64,000 nucleotides of DNA from Luteibacter mycovicinus. GTDB lineage: Bacteria; Pseudomonadota; Gammaproteobacteria; Xanthomonadales; Rhodanobacteraceae. The notes beneath the pieces were generated by a model. That model was not told the origin of the DNA, did no database searches, and saw nothing but the letters and a program-made list of their open reading frames with translations. Every line of letters starts with the position of its first letter. Position 1 is the stretch's first letter. The stretch is from positions 1,922,001 through 1,986,000 of the forward strand of contig NZ_JQNL01000001.1 in assembly GCF_000745235.1 (NCBI RefSeq), given 5' to 3'. Shown piece by piece: positions 8,689-17,265 of this stretch. The translations under genes were made by a program, and so were the position numbers.

Positions 8689-9105
8689 TCAGTTCTTCAG
8701 CGGGACGGTTTCGAACCCAGCCTGCGGCGCCGTGTTGTTGTTCTGCGGCGGAGGCGGCGGCGGGTTGTTGGCACGGCCCGGACCGGCACCGCGAGGCCCA
8801 CACGAATACGCGCCCCACTCCTGCGAACCACCGTTCGGATCGCCGAGCGGCTTGACGGTATCCGCGCCCATCTTCGCGGCTTCGTTGCGTGCGAGCACTT
8901 CGAGTTCGTCGCGGACCTTCAGGTCGTTGCGATCGATGGGGCCGACACGACTCTGTACGGAGACGGTGACCTTGCCCTGATCGCGGCAGCTGGACACGTC
9001 GCCGTTCCAGGCGGTGCGGACATTGCGCGCGCTGTCATCGAGCTTGATGCCCCACGTGCAGGCCGAAAGGGCGAGCGGGATGAGGAGGACAAGGGCCTTG
9101 CGCAT
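8689..9105 (-). CDS. DUF4156-like lipoprotein
   Basis: A 138-residue outer-membrane-type lipoprotein. The signal peptide MRKALVLLIPLALSAC ends in a clear lipobox (L-S-A-C, Cys16). The body matches the small DUF4156-like lipoprotein pattern (KVTVSVQ, DELEVLARNEAAKMGADTV) and the tail is a low-complexity Pro/Asn/Gly stretch (PPPPPPQNNN). It is a single gene, convergent with the LysR gene and downstream of the M16 peptidase gene on the same strand (87-bp gap). Function is not established for the family. Confidence 0.75.
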   Translation of the reverse strand: MRKALVLLIPLALSACTWGIKLDDSARNVRTAWNGDVSSCRDQGKVTVSVQSRVGPIDRNDLKVRDELEVLARNEAAKMGADTVKPLGDPNGGSQEWGAYSCGPRGAGPGRANNPPPPPPQNNNTAPQAGFETVPLKN

Positions 9106-9192
9106 GGTAGAGCTCCGGAAGATCGTTCGATGGGTATGCTAGCCGGATGGAAGCGAGGGCGCGATCTTCTTCGATCGCGCCCTCGCGCCCGG

Positions 9193-12087
9193 TCACTTTT
9201 TCGAGGGGGCCGGTTTGGACCTGGCCGCCCTGGCAGGCACGGTGTCCTTCGCGGGCGCGCCATCGGCATCGATCACGTGCACTTCGCCGAGGTTCAGCGC
9301 ACGCACCGGGGCCTCGATCTTGCGCAGATCGCCGACGATCACCCAGGTCAGCGCGTCCGGATGGATCACGGCTGACAAGGCGTCTTCGGCGTCCTTGCGG
9401 TCGACGCCTTCGATACGCGACTTCAGCGTCTGCACGTAGTCGTCCGGACGGTCGTAAATCAGGATGCCCGTGATCGCCCCCAGAACGGCCGAGGTGGTCT
9501 CGAAGCTACCGGGCAGCGCACGAACACGCTGCGCGCGGATCTTATCGATTTCCTCGTCGGTCAGCGGCTTCGGTCCGATAACGGCCTTTGCCTCCTTGAG
9601 GATTTCCGCAGCGGACTCGGCGGTCTTATCGGTCTGCACCGGCGCGTAGAACAACAGCGGGCGCTGACCCTGAGCGTCGGAAAGCATGCTGCCCGCACCA
9701 TAAGCCCAACGCTTCTCCTCACGCAGGTTCATGTTGAGGCGCGAGGTGAACGTGCCACCGAAGGCACCATTGGCGATGCCGAGGTCGAGCGCGTTCTTCG
9801 CCTTGGTCGACGGCGCCAGCAGACCCGCCAGGATCAGCGACTGTGGGGCGTCGGTCCGGTTGATCAGGAAGACGCGCGGCCTGGGCTGCGCGGCGACTTC
9901 GCCGATGTTCTTCTTCGGCAGCGCGGTGGACGGCGCCTGCCAGTCGCCAAAGACAGCATCGAGTTTTGGCAGGATGTCGGCAAGCGTCGTGTCGCCGGCG
10001 ACGACGATGCGCACGTTGTCGGGGCGCAGGTAGTCGCGCTGGAATGCGGCGAGATCATCGGCGGTGAGCGAAGCGATGGCCTTTTCGGTGCCGCTACCGG
10101 TGAACGGAATACCGTACGCGTGATCCTTGCCGTAAAGCAGCGGCGGCAGGGTGCGCAGTGCGAGTCCGGTCGGCTCGGTTTTCTCCTGCGCGATGCCCGC
10201 GATCCACTGGCCGCGCACGCGCTCGATGTCATCCGCCTTGAACGCCGGATTGCGCGTGATGTCGGCGAACAGCGCCAGCGACGGCGTGAGGTCGGTGTTC
10301 AGCGCGTTGAGGCCGACGCTGCAGTTATCGAGCGAGCAGCTGGACGACACGATGGCGCCGAGACGCTCCTTGCGGCGCGCGACCTCCACGGAATCGAGCG
10401 ACTTCGTGCTCTCTTCCAGCAGGGCGGAGGTGAAGCTCGCCGTGCCCAGCTTACGGCCCTGATCCGCCGCGTAGCCGGCATTGAACAGAAGCTGCACCTG
10501 AGTGACCGGCACCGTGTGGCGCTCGGCAAGCACGACTTCGATGCCGTTCTTCAGCTTGCCGCGCTGCAGCTTCGGGAAGGACAGGTCGGGGAACGTGTCG
10601 ACGGCGGGTACACCCGTGCTGCGGTCCACCTCGGACTTGCCGACGGTATACGTCTTCGCGGGGGGAGTGACGGCGGCCGGACGACCTTGCGCGTCGCCGA
10701 GACCCACCACGGCCTTGTCTTCGGCCGCGGGATCGAAACCCGGCGCGGCAGGCAGCACGGTCAGCGTGTAGTCGCCCTTGGCCAGCCAGGTTTTCGACGC
10801 CGCCAGCACGGAGGCCGTCGTGGCTTTCTGCGCGCGCTCGAGATCCTTCTTATAGGCTTCGGGATCATTTCGGTAGACCTGGCCCTCGGCAAGGATGACC
10901 GCCTTGCCACCGAAACCGCCGACCTTTTCAAGACCGCGCACGAAGCCGGCACGATTGGCGACCTTGGCGCGGAGCAGTTCGTCGTCGGTCGGCCCCTTGG
11001 CCAGGTAGTCCTTCCAGACGTCGGCGACCGCCGCTTCGACCTTCGCCGGGTCGACGCCGTTTTTCACGTCGACCGTAAGCTGCACCTGACTGGCCAGGGC
11101 GAAAGGCGAAATACCCAGGCTCACGTCGTCCGCGATCTTGTCCTGGTAGACGAGGCGCTGGTACAGCCGTGAGGTCTTGCCGCCACCGAGCACGGTCGTG
11201 GCAAGGTCGAGCTGCACGGCGTCGTCGGTGCCCAGCTGCGGCACGATCCACGTACGCACGATGCGCGTCTGCGCGACCTGGTCATGCTGGGTGCCCCGGG
11301 AGGATGTCTGCACCGGGGTGATCCACGCCTGCTGGCGAGGAACCGGCGGACCCGCCGGGATGTCACCGAAGTACTTCTCGGCCTTGGCCTTCGCCTGTGC
11401 CACCGTGATGTCGCCGGCGAGCACGAGGGTGGTGTTGGACGCGCCGTAGTAGTCGTGGAACCACTGCTTGACGTCGGCGAGCGAGGCCGCGTCGAGGTCG
11501 GCCATCGAGCCGATGGTGTCGTGGTGATACGGATGATTGGCCGGGAACGTGTTGACCAGGACGTTTTCGTCGACGCGGCCGTAGGGGCGGTTTTCGCCCT
11601 GGCGCTTTTCGTTCTGGACGACACCGCGCTGGGTATCCAGCTCCTTCTGGCCGATGGCGCCGAGCAGATGGCCCATGCGATCGGATTCCATCCACAGCGC
11701 CATGTCGACGGCGGTGGTCGGGACGGTCTCGAAATAGTTGGTGCGATCGAACCAGGTGGTGCCGTTCATGTCCGTGGCGCCGGCACGTTCGAAGGGCTGG
11801 AAGTAGGTGCCCTTACGGTTTTCCGACCCAGAGAACATCAGGTGTTCGAAGAGGTGCGCGAAGCCGGTCTTACCGGCCGGTTCGTCTGCCGAGCCCACGT
11901 GGTACCAGATGCTGACCGCGACGACGGGCGCCTTGTGGTCCTCATGCACGACCACTGTCAGCCCGTTGGGCAGCTGGAAACGGGTGTAGGGAATGTCGGG
12001 AATCGCATCGGGAGAGGTGGTGGCCGCGGCGGCGGCCCCGACGAAGGAGATCAGCCCGGCGGCGAGCAGGGCGAGGCGGTTCTTCAT
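9193..12087 (-). CDS. M16 (pitrilysin/insulinase) family zinc metalloprotease, two-domain
   Basis: A 964-residue protein with an N-terminal signal peptide (RLALLAAGLISFVGAAAAA) and two M16 repeats. The first repeat carries the inverted zinc motif HLFEH (about residue 85) and the downstream glutamate region; the second, beginning near residue 520 (VLAERHTVPVTQVQLLFNAG), lacks HxxEH and is the usual inactive partner. It probably degrades peptides in the periplasm. The C-terminus is Lys/Pro/Ala rich. Two-domain periplasmic peptidases of this length are common in Xanthomonadales. Its promoter region is shared with the divergent sigma-54-controlled microprotein genes. Confidence 0.9.
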   Translation of the reverse strand: MKNRLALLAAGLISFVGAAAAATTSPDAIPDIPYTRFQLPNGLTVVVHEDHKAPVVAVSIWYHVGSADEPAGKTGFAHLFEHLMFSGSENRKGTYFQPFERAGATDMNGTTWFDRTNYFETVPTTAVDMALWMESDRMGHLLGAIGQKELDTQRGVVQNEKRQGENRPYGRVDENVLVNTFPANHPYHHDTIGSMADLDAASLADVKQWFHDYYGASNTTLVLAGDITVAQAKAKAEKYFGDIPAGPPVPRQQAWITPVQTSSRGTQHDQVAQTRIVRTWIVPQLGTDDAVQLDLATTVLGGGKTSRLYQRLVYQDKIADDVSLGISPFALASQVQLTVDVKNGVDPAKVEAAVADVWKDYLAKGPTDDELLRAKVANRAGFVRGLEKVGGFGGKAVILAEGQVYRNDPEAYKKDLERAQKATTASVLAASKTWLAKGDYTLTVLPAAPGFDPAAEDKAVVGLGDAQGRPAAVTPPAKTYTVGKSEVDRSTGVPAVDTFPDLSFPKLQRGKLKNGIEVVLAERHTVPVTQVQLLFNAGYAADQGRKLGTASFTSALLEESTKSLDSVEVARRKERLGAIVSSSCSLDNCSVGLNALNTDLTPSLALFADITRNPAFKADDIERVRGQWIAGIAQEKTEPTGLALRTLPPLLYGKDHAYGIPFTGSGTEKAIASLTADDLAAFQRDYLRPDNVRIVVAGDTTLADILPKLDAVFGDWQAPSTALPKKNIGEVAAQPRPRVFLINRTDAPQSLILAGLLAPSTKAKNALDLGIANGAFGGTFTSRLNMNLREEKRWAYGAGSMLSDAQGQRPLLFYAPVQTDKTAESAAEILKEAKAVIGPKPLTDEEIDKIRAQRVRALPGSFETTSAVLGAITGILIYDRPDDYVQTLKSRIEGVDRKDAEDALSAVIHPDALTWVIVGDLRKIEAPVRALNLGEVHVIDADGAPAKDTVPARAARSKPAPSKK

Positions 12088-12174
12088 GCACGGCTCCAGT
12101 GGGCCTTCATGGCCCGGGTCCCGTGGAGGCTAGCCCGCGATGTCGTCCGGACGCAATCGGGCATGTCGGAGTGT

Positions 12175-12215
12175 GCGGACGGTGTCCGCTCGCACACGGT
12201 CAGTGTCCGCGGACA
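12175..12215 (+). promoter_or_regulatory. GTGTCCG/palindrome site, putative enhancer-binding-protein site
   Basis: Contains the perfect palindrome TGTCCGCGGACA (12204-12215), identical to that at 5892-5903. A further inverted pair, GCGGAC/GTCCGC (12175-12189), lies upstream and includes another GTGTCCG. The palindrome ends 65 bp before the sigma-54 promoter at 12281, almost the same spacing as at the ABC permease promoter. Confidence 0.6.
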
Positions 12216-12280
12216 GGCATCCGTTTCGGAACGACCTGACAAACCTCATGCGAATCAGCTGATTGCGCGCCCTTAAAGAC

Positions 12281-12296
12281 TGGCACGGCGTTTGCG
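12281..12296 (+). promoter_or_regulatory. Sigma-54 (-24/-12) promoter of the microprotein pair
   Basis: Reads TGGCACG-GCGT-TTGCG, a full match to the -24 box and a match to TTGC at -12 with correct 4-nt spacing. The predicted start point near 12308 would give a leader of about 46 nt before the ATG at 12354. This is the best sigma-54 promoter I found in the window. Confidence 0.7.
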
Positions 12297-12353
12297 TTAC
12301 TAGTCATGCCCCGCCGGACGGCCTTTCGCTCCGGCAACACTGAGGACGACACC

Positions 12354-12437
12354 ATGAAATACGAAATGCTGATGCTCCGCGCCCTGCTCGCCACGTCGAT
12401 GTTCGTCTGTGGCCTGACTCTGTTCCAGATGGTCTGA
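12354..12437 (+). CDS. Single-span membrane microprotein A
   Basis: A 27-residue open frame (MKYEMLMLRALLATSMFVCG, then LTLFQMV) with a good ribosome binding site (GAGGA, 8-9 nt upstream). It is almost entirely one hydrophobic helix after a short charged start. Coding is supported by similarity to the next gene: M-[KQ]-[YH]-E-[ML]-L-[MI]-L-R-[AT]-L-L aligns without gaps, followed by VCGL in both. Short leader after a sigma-54 promoter. Function unknown; size and topology suggest a regulator or subunit of a membrane complex. Confidence 0.55.
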   Translation: MKYEMLMLRALLATSMFVCGLTLFQMV

Positions 12438-12468
12438 CCCAAGAAAACCCGTACCCGGAGCCACCGCC

Positions 12469-12663
12469 ATGCAACACGAACTGCTCATCCTGCGCACCCT
12501 GCTCGTCGCTTCCCTGCTGGTCTGCGGCCTGATTGTCGGCAACATGCTTACGTACACCGGCGCGCCGATCCAGCTGGCTGCGACCAGCCAGATGAACCCC
12601 GTCGCGACGACCGCGTGCGTATCGGGCGAGGATGCCGCCGCGTGCCCACCGCCGGCGGCATAA
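12469..12663 (+). CDS. Single-span membrane microprotein B
   Basis: A 64-residue protein, paralogous to the 27-residue gene 31 bp upstream over the hydrophobic N-terminal half (MQHELLILRTLLVASLLVCG). It adds a roughly 37-residue polar tail with two cysteines (TTACVSGEDAAACPPPAA), probably periplasmic. GGAG lies 8-9 nt before ATG 12469. The gene ends 7 bp before trmL, so both microproteins and trmL could share the sigma-54 transcript. No known family recognised. Confidence 0.6.
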   Translation: MQHELLILRTLLVASLLVCGLIVGNMLTYTGAPIQLAATSQMNPVATTACVSGEDAAACPPPAA

Positions 12664-12670
12664 TGGGGGC

Positions 12671-13135
12671 ATGCCCCACGTCATCCTGTTCCGACCCGAG
12701 ATTCCGCCCAATACGGGCAATGTGATTCGTCTGTGCGCCAACACCGGCGCGACCCTGCACCTGATACGACCGCTCGGCTTCGAGCTGGACGATGCCCGGC
12801 TGCGCCGAGCCGGACTGGATTACCACGAGTTCGCCAGCGTCGCGGTCCATGACGACCTCGACGCCTGTCTGGATGCCATCGGCCGGCCGCGTGTCTTCGC
12901 CTTCTCGACCCGGGGGCGCCAGCTTCATACCGACGTCGCCTTCGGGATGACCGACGCACTGCTCTTCGGCTGTGAAACGGCCGGCCTGCCCGACGACGTA
13001 CTCGACGCGATTCCGGAGGCGCAGCGCGTGCGCCTGCCCATGCGTCCGGGCAATCGCAGCCTCAATCTGTCCAACGCGGTCGCGGTCGCCGTGTTCGAAG
13101 CGTGGCGTCAGGCGGGTTTCGACGGCGCGGGCTGA
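12671..13135 (+). CDS. trmL: tRNA (cytidine(34)-2'-O)-methyltransferase
   Basis: A 154-residue SPOUT methyltransferase of usual TrmL length. It methylates the ribose of the wobble nucleotide in tRNA-Leu using S-adenosylmethionine. Conserved segments: HVILFRPEIPPNTGNVIRLC at the start, the family LIRPLGFELDD stretch, and the knot-forming C-terminal motifs FGCETAGLP and LPMRPGNRSLNLSNAVAVA. ATG 12671 matches the family start; a longer in-frame frame exists but adds only Arg-rich residues. Followed by ubiJ after a 23-bp gap. Confidence 0.93.
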   Translation: MPHVILFRPEIPPNTGNVIRLCANTGATLHLIRPLGFELDDARLRRAGLDYHEFASVAVHDDLDACLDAIGRPRVFAFSTRGRQLHTDVAFGMTDALLFGCETAGLPDDVLDAIPEAQRVRLPMRPGNRSLNLSNAVAVAVFEAWRQAGFDGAG

Positions 13136-13158
13136 CCCGCGCAAGCTACAATCGGGGC

Positions 13159-13827
13159 ATGACCCCCGAACGACCCTCCGCCGACGCCGGCCCGAACCGC
13201 TTCCTGCCCCGTCCGCTGCGCGTGCTGGCCGGACGCGCCATGGAGACCGCACTCAACCGCGCGGTCGACCTCGATCCCGACACCCGTGCCCGTCTCGACG
13301 CGCTCGATGGCCGCAGTGTGCAGGTGCATCTCGCCGGCCCCGAACTGGGTATCCGCATTACGGTGGAAAAGGGCCGCTTGCGCGTGGGACCGCCTGAAGA
13401 CGGCGGCAGCCTGCGTGTCGTCGCCTCGCCCGGCAGTCTCCTCGCCATGGCCATGCGCCGTGATGACGACGGCGTGGCGCCCGGTAAGGTGGACATCGCC
13501 GGCGATGCCGAACTCGCTCGCCGCCTGGAGCGGCTCGCGCGCCAGTACGCGCCGGATGTCGAGGAAGCTTTCGCGAAGACCTTCGGCGACCGGATCGGCG
13601 TCCCCCTGGCCAAAGCCCTCCGCGATGGACTCGCCCACGCGCGCGACACGGTGTCGCACCTGACCGAGGACGGCGCCGACTGGCTTCGTGACGAAGGCAG
13701 GGTCGCGGTGGCGCCGGGCGAGATGGATATCTTCCTCGACGGGGTCGATACGGTCCGCGAACGCGCCGAGCGCGCGGAGGCCCGGCTTGCCCGACTCGAG
13801 CGTGCCCTGAAGGAGCGACATTCATGA
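13159..13827 (+). CDS. ubiJ: Ubiquinone biosynthesis accessory factor UbiJ (SCP2 domain)
   Basis: A 222-residue protein with an SCP2-like lipid-binding domain in the N-terminal 120 residues ([20 protein letters not shown]...[13 protein letters not shown]) and a charged C-terminal coiled coil ([20 protein letters not shown]). UbiJ supports the soluble Ubi complex that modifies the ubiquinone ring. The stop overlaps the ubiB start (ATGA), which fixes the assignment by context. ATG 13159 follows the -10-like TACAAT at 13147-13152 so closely that a leaderless transcript is possible. Confidence 0.87.
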   Translation: MTPERPSADAGPNRFLPRPLRVLAGRAMETALNRAVDLDPDTRARLDALDGRSVQVHLAGPELGIRITVEKGRLRVGPPEDGGSLRVVASPGSLLAMAMRRDDDGVAPGKVDIAGDAELARRLERLARQYAPDVEEAFAKTFGDRIGVPLAKALRDGLAHARDTVSHLTEDGADWLRDEGRVAVAPGEMDIFLDGVDTVRERAERAEARLARLERALKERHS

Positions 13828-15473
13828 CGCCGCTGCGCCTTGCTCCACGCCTGCTGCGTGTCGCCGCCATCCTGCTCAAGTACCAGCTCGACGAAGTGAT
13901 CGAGGGCGCGCATATCTACCGCCCGCTCAAGCTGCTGCGCCCACTGTTTCCCGGGCCGGCCGCCGACACCCGCGGCATGTCGCGCGGCGCGCGGTTGCGT
14001 CTCGCTCTGACCGAACTCGGCCCGATCTTCGTCAAGGCCGGCCAGGTGCTGTCGACACGGCGCGATCTGGTGCCGCCGGACATCGCCGACGAACTCGCGC
14101 TGTTGCAGGATCAGGTGCCGCCTTTCCCCGGCGCCGAGGCACGCGCGATCGTCGAGCGCGAATTGCGTGCGCCGGTCGCGACACTGTTCGCCAGCTTCGA
14201 CGAGAACGCACTGGCGTCCGCCTCCATCGCCCAGGTGCACGCGGCCACGCTGCACGACGGCCGCGAGGTGGTGCTCAAAGTGTTGCGCCCCGGTATCGAC
14301 AAGCGGATTGCCCGCGACATCGACCTGCTCCATGCACTCGGTGAGCTCGCCCAGCGCTGGCACCCGGCCGCGGACAAGATCCGTCCGCTCGAGGTGGTGG
14401 CCGAGGTCGAGAAGATGCTCGAGAACGAGCTCGACCTGCAACGCGAAGGCGCCAGCGCCAGCCTGCTCCGGCGCAACTTCGCCAGCGGCATCGACTTGTA
14501 TGTCCCGGAAGTGCACTGGGACTTCAGCACCCAGGGCGTGCTGACCCTCGAACGCGTGCGCGGCGTCAGCGCCGATGACGTCGTCGCGATCGATGCCGCC
14601 GGCCTCGATCGCAAGGCGCTCGCCGAGAAGGGCGTGCGATTGTTCTACGAGCAGGTCTTCCGCGACAACTTCTTCCACGCCGACGCCCACCCCGGCAATA
14701 TCTGGGTCGACACCTCGCGTGTGGACGAGCCGCGATTCATCGCGCTCGACTTCGGCATCATGGGTTCGCTGCCCGAGGCCGACCAATACTGGCTCGCCGA
14801 AAACTTCATCGCCCTGTTCGAGCGCGACTACGCGCGCATCGCGCAGCTGCATGTCGCCGCCGGCTGGATGCCGTCGACCATTCGGCTGGATGAGCTCGAG
14901 GCCGCTGTGCGCACGGTCTGCGAGCCCTACTTCACACGCCCGCTGTCGCAGATATCCATCGCCGAGCTGGTGGTGAAGCTCTTCCAGACCGCGCGTCGCT
15001 TCGAGCTCACGCTGCAGCCACAGCTGATCCTGCTGCAGAAGACGTTGCTCAATATCGAAGGCGTCGGTCGCATGCTCGACCCCGAGATCGATATCTGGGC
15101 CGTCGCTCACCCGGTGCTTCGCCGGATCCTGCGCGAGCGCTACAGCGTGCGGGCTACCCTGCGCGACGTGCGTCGTCGCCTGCCGGAATGGATCCATACG
15201 GCGCCGCGCGTGCCCGAGCTGGTGCGCGACGCGCTGCGTCAGGTCGCCAGCGGCGAACGCCGCGAGATAGCGGACCCGATCGCTCTCGCCCTGGCACGCG
15301 ACGATGCGAGACGCATGCGGCGCCTGATCGCCTGCGGCCTGCTCGGCGCTACGCTGCTGATCTGTGCGGCCCTGATCGGTACGTTGTCGTCGCGTGGCAT
15401 GTGGCCGGCGATCGCCGCCGCCGTGGTGGGTGTCGCCGCATTCATCGCGGGCTGGCCGCGCCGGGTGCCCTGA
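13824..15473 (+). CDS. ubiB: Ubiquinone biosynthesis regulatory protein kinase-like UbiB
   Basis: A 549-residue ABC1/ADCK-family atypical kinase. Conserved parts are visible: the N-terminal KxGQ-type segment ([19 protein letters not shown]), the Ala-rich nucleotide loop region ([13 protein letters not shown]), lysine in VVLKVLRPG, the catalytic [11 protein letters not shown] and the metal-binding LDFGIMG. Two C-terminal helices (residues about 500-545) anchor it in the inner membrane. It is an ATPase needed for coenzyme Q assembly. Start overlaps ubiJ by 4 nt. Confidence 0.95.
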   Translation: MTPLRLAPRLLRVAAILLKYQLDEVIEGAHIYRPLKLLRPLFPGPAADTRGMSRGARLRLALTELGPIFVKAGQVLSTRRDLVPPDIADELALLQDQVPPFPGAEARAIVERELRAPVATLFASFDENALASASIAQVHAATLHDGREVVLKVLRPGIDKRIARDIDLLHALGELAQRWHPAADKIRPLEVVAEVEKMLENELDLQREGASASLLRRNFASGIDLYVPEVHWDFSTQGVLTLERVRGVSADDVVAIDAAGLDRKALAEKGVRLFYEQVFRDNFFHADAHPGNIWVDTSRVDEPRFIALDFGIMGSLPEADQYWLAENFIALFERDYARIAQLHVAAGWMPSTIRLDELEAAVRTVCEPYFTRPLSQISIAELVVKLFQTARRFELTLQPQLILLQKTLLNIEGVGRMLDPEIDIWAVAHPVLRRILRERYSVRATLRDVRRRLPEWIHTAPRVPELVRDALRQVASGERREIADPIALALARDDARRMRRLIACGLLGATLLICAALIGTLSSRGMWPAIAAAVVGVAAFIAGWPRRVP

Positions 15474-15478
15474 CCGAC

Positions 15479-16207
15479 GTGCTCGAGATCCTCTATCAGG
15501 ACGACGACATCGTCGCCATCAACAAACCCGCGAACCTCGCCGTACACCGGTCGAAGTTCGTCGGGCCGGACGATGCGTTTCTGATCGACATGCTCCGTGA
15601 GCAAGTCGATGGGCCGCTGCACCTGGCGCACCGACTGGATCGCGCCACGTCGGGTGTCCTGCTCGTGGCACGCTCGCCGGAAGTCGCCGCCCAGCTTGGC
15701 GAACAGTTCATGGGCCGCAGTGTCCGTAAGCGCTACCTCGCCGTGGTGCGCGGCTGGCCCGATCCGGCGGAAGGCACCATCGACTACCCGTTGCCAGGCT
15801 CGAAGGACACGGGTCCACGACGCGAGGCCAGTACGGACTACCGGCAACTGGCCACGACGGAAGTCGACATTCCGCTGGGCCGTTACGAGAAACAGCGATA
15901 CGCCCTCGTGCTCGCCGAGCCACGGACCGGCCGCTTCCGACAGATCCGCAAGCACTTCGCCCACATCCATCATCCGTTGGTGGGCGACAGCCAGCACGGA
16001 CGCGGCGACCACAATCGCCTGTTCAAGCAGCACTTCGCATCGCATCGCCTGCTGCTGCACGCCGCGGCGCTCGAGTTCGTGCATCCCACCGCGATTCGCC
16101 CGATGTGCATCGAGGCGAGTCTGGACGACACCTGGCTGCGCCTGATCGAACGCTTCGCCTGGCGGGATGCCTACGCCTGGCCTGCGGCAGCGCACGACGG
16201 GATTTAG
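15479..16207 (+). CDS. truC: tRNA pseudouridine synthase, TruC/RluA family
   Basis: A 242-residue RluA-family enzyme without S4 domain, the size of TruC, which makes pseudouridine 65 in tRNA. The catalytic motif HRLDRATSGVLL carries the essential Asp; VRKRYLAVVRGW and the C-terminal RFRQIRKHFAHIHHPLVGD motif are conserved. The GTG at 15479 was chosen because translation from it begins exactly at the family start (VLEILYQDDDIVAINKPANL), 5 bp after the ubiB stop. No upstream ATG gives a credible N-terminus. Confidence 0.88.
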   Translation: MLEILYQDDDIVAINKPANLAVHRSKFVGPDDAFLIDMLREQVDGPLHLAHRLDRATSGVLLVARSPEVAAQLGEQFMGRSVRKRYLAVVRGWPDPAEGTIDYPLPGSKDTGPRREASTDYRQLATTEVDIPLGRYEKQRYALVLAEPRTGRFRQIRKHFAHIHHPLVGDSQHGRGDHNRLFKQHFASHRLLLHAAALEFVHPTAIRPMCIEASLDDTWLRLIERFAWRDAYAWPAAAHDGI

Positions 16208-16236
16208 CGGGCCGGCTGCTAGAATCCGCAGCCATC

Positions 16237-16659
16237 ATGCTTATCGTCACCGCCTCCATTGCGATTCCCGATGCCGAACTGATCGAGCGCTTCACGCGCG
16301 CGGACGGCCCCGGAGGACAGCACGTCAACCGAACCGAGAGCGCGGTCGAACTGCGCTTCGACGTCGCGTCGTCGCCGTCGCTGCCCGACGCGGTTCGCGA
16401 GCGCCTGCTTGCCCGTGGCGACCGCCGGATCACGGATGCCGGCGTGCTGGTGATCCAGGCCCGGCGTTTCCGCGAGCAGGCGCGCAACCGAGATGACGCC
16501 CGCGACCGTCTTGCCGAGATCATTCGCGCTGCGACAGTCGTGGCGAAGAAGCGCGTTGCCACCAAGCCGACCCGCGCCTCGAAAGAACGCCGTCTCGCGG
16601 GCAAGACCCAGCGCAGCCAGACCAAGAAAGGTCGTTCCACCAAGTGGAGCGCCGAGTGA
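16237..16659 (+). CDS. arfB: Peptidyl-tRNA hydrolase ArfB (ribosome rescue)
   Basis: A 140-residue release-factor-like protein with the universal GGQ motif (RADGPGGQHVNRTESAVEL) near residue 25 and a Lys/Arg-rich C-terminal tail (SKERRLAGKTQRSQTKKGR) that enters the mRNA channel of stalled ribosomes. It hydrolyses peptidyl-tRNA on non-stop complexes. Start ATG 16237 matches the family N-terminus (MLIVTASIAIPDAEL). Only about 15 nt separate it from TAGAAT, a -10-like element. Its end overlaps the next gene by 16 nt. Confidence 0.92.
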   Translation: MLIVTASIAIPDAELIERFTRADGPGGQHVNRTESAVELRFDVASSPSLPDAVRERLLARGDRRITDAGVLVIQARRFREQARNRDDARDRLAEIIRAATVVAKKRVATKPTRASKERRLAGKTQRSQTKKGRSTKWSAE

Positions 16660-17255
16660 CCCTCCCTCCCCTGGATGGCATTCCCGTACTCGGCCCGAAC
16701 ATTCCGCAGCTGCCCGTGTCCCGCTGGATGCGCATCTGCCGGTGGGTGATCAAGCGCAGCGGATGGCGTGTCGTCGGCGACATGCCGAACCTGCCCAAAG
16801 TCATTCTCATCGGCGCACCGCACTCGTCGTACTGGGACGGTGTGTGGGGCTTGCTGGTGAAGTCGGCCATGGGCATGGACGTCGGGGTGATGATCAAGCG
16901 TGAAGTCCTCAACGGGCCGTTGGGTCCTGTGGTGCGCAGGCTCGGCATGATTCCCATCGATCGTTCCGCGGCCACCAATGTCGTCGACCAGATGGTCAAG
17001 CGCTTTGCCGAGCACGAGAAGATGTGGGTCGCCATTGCGCCCGAGGGCACGCGTAAGCCCGTCAAGCAATGGAAGTCGGGATTTCTGCGTATCGCGCGAG
17101 CCGCCGGCGTGCCTATCCAGACGGTGTTCATCGATTACCCGACGAAGACATTCACCGTGGGACCGCTGGTCCATGCCTCGGGTGATATGGAAGCGGACAT
17201 GACGCGCATCCGCGCCATGTTCGCGGGGTATCGCGGGAAGCATCGCGGGGTGTGA
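16644..17255 (+). CDS. 1-acyl-sn-glycerol-3-phosphate acyltransferase-like protein (PlsC family)
   Basis: A 203-residue acyltransferase. It has the catalytic H-x4-D (HSSYWD, about residue 60), block II around MIPIDRS, the EGTR-type block III (IAPEGTRKP) and block IV near VPIQTVFIDYP. No membrane helices are obvious, as in the short soluble members of this family. The start overlaps the end of arfB by 16 nt in another frame, implying co-transcription and coupled translation. The substrate may be lysophosphatidic acid or another acyl acceptor. Confidence 0.85.
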   Translation: MERRVTLPPLDGIPVLGPNIPQLPVSRWMRICRWVIKRSGWRVVGDMPNLPKVILIGAPHSSYWDGVWGLLVKSAMGMDVGVMIKREVLNGPLGPVVRRLGMIPIDRSAATNVVDQMVKRFAEHEKMWVAIAPEGTRKPVKQWKSGFLRIARAAGVPIQTVFIDYPTKTFTVGPLVHASGDMEADMTRIRAMFAGYRGKHRGV

Positions 17256-17265
17256 AGCGTGACGA

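Noticed and set aside
13146..15197. A 683-codon minus-strand frame opposite ubiJ-ubiB
   Set aside because: It is the shadow of two well-recognised genes on the other strand and its translation is low-complexity Arg/Ser/His-rich.
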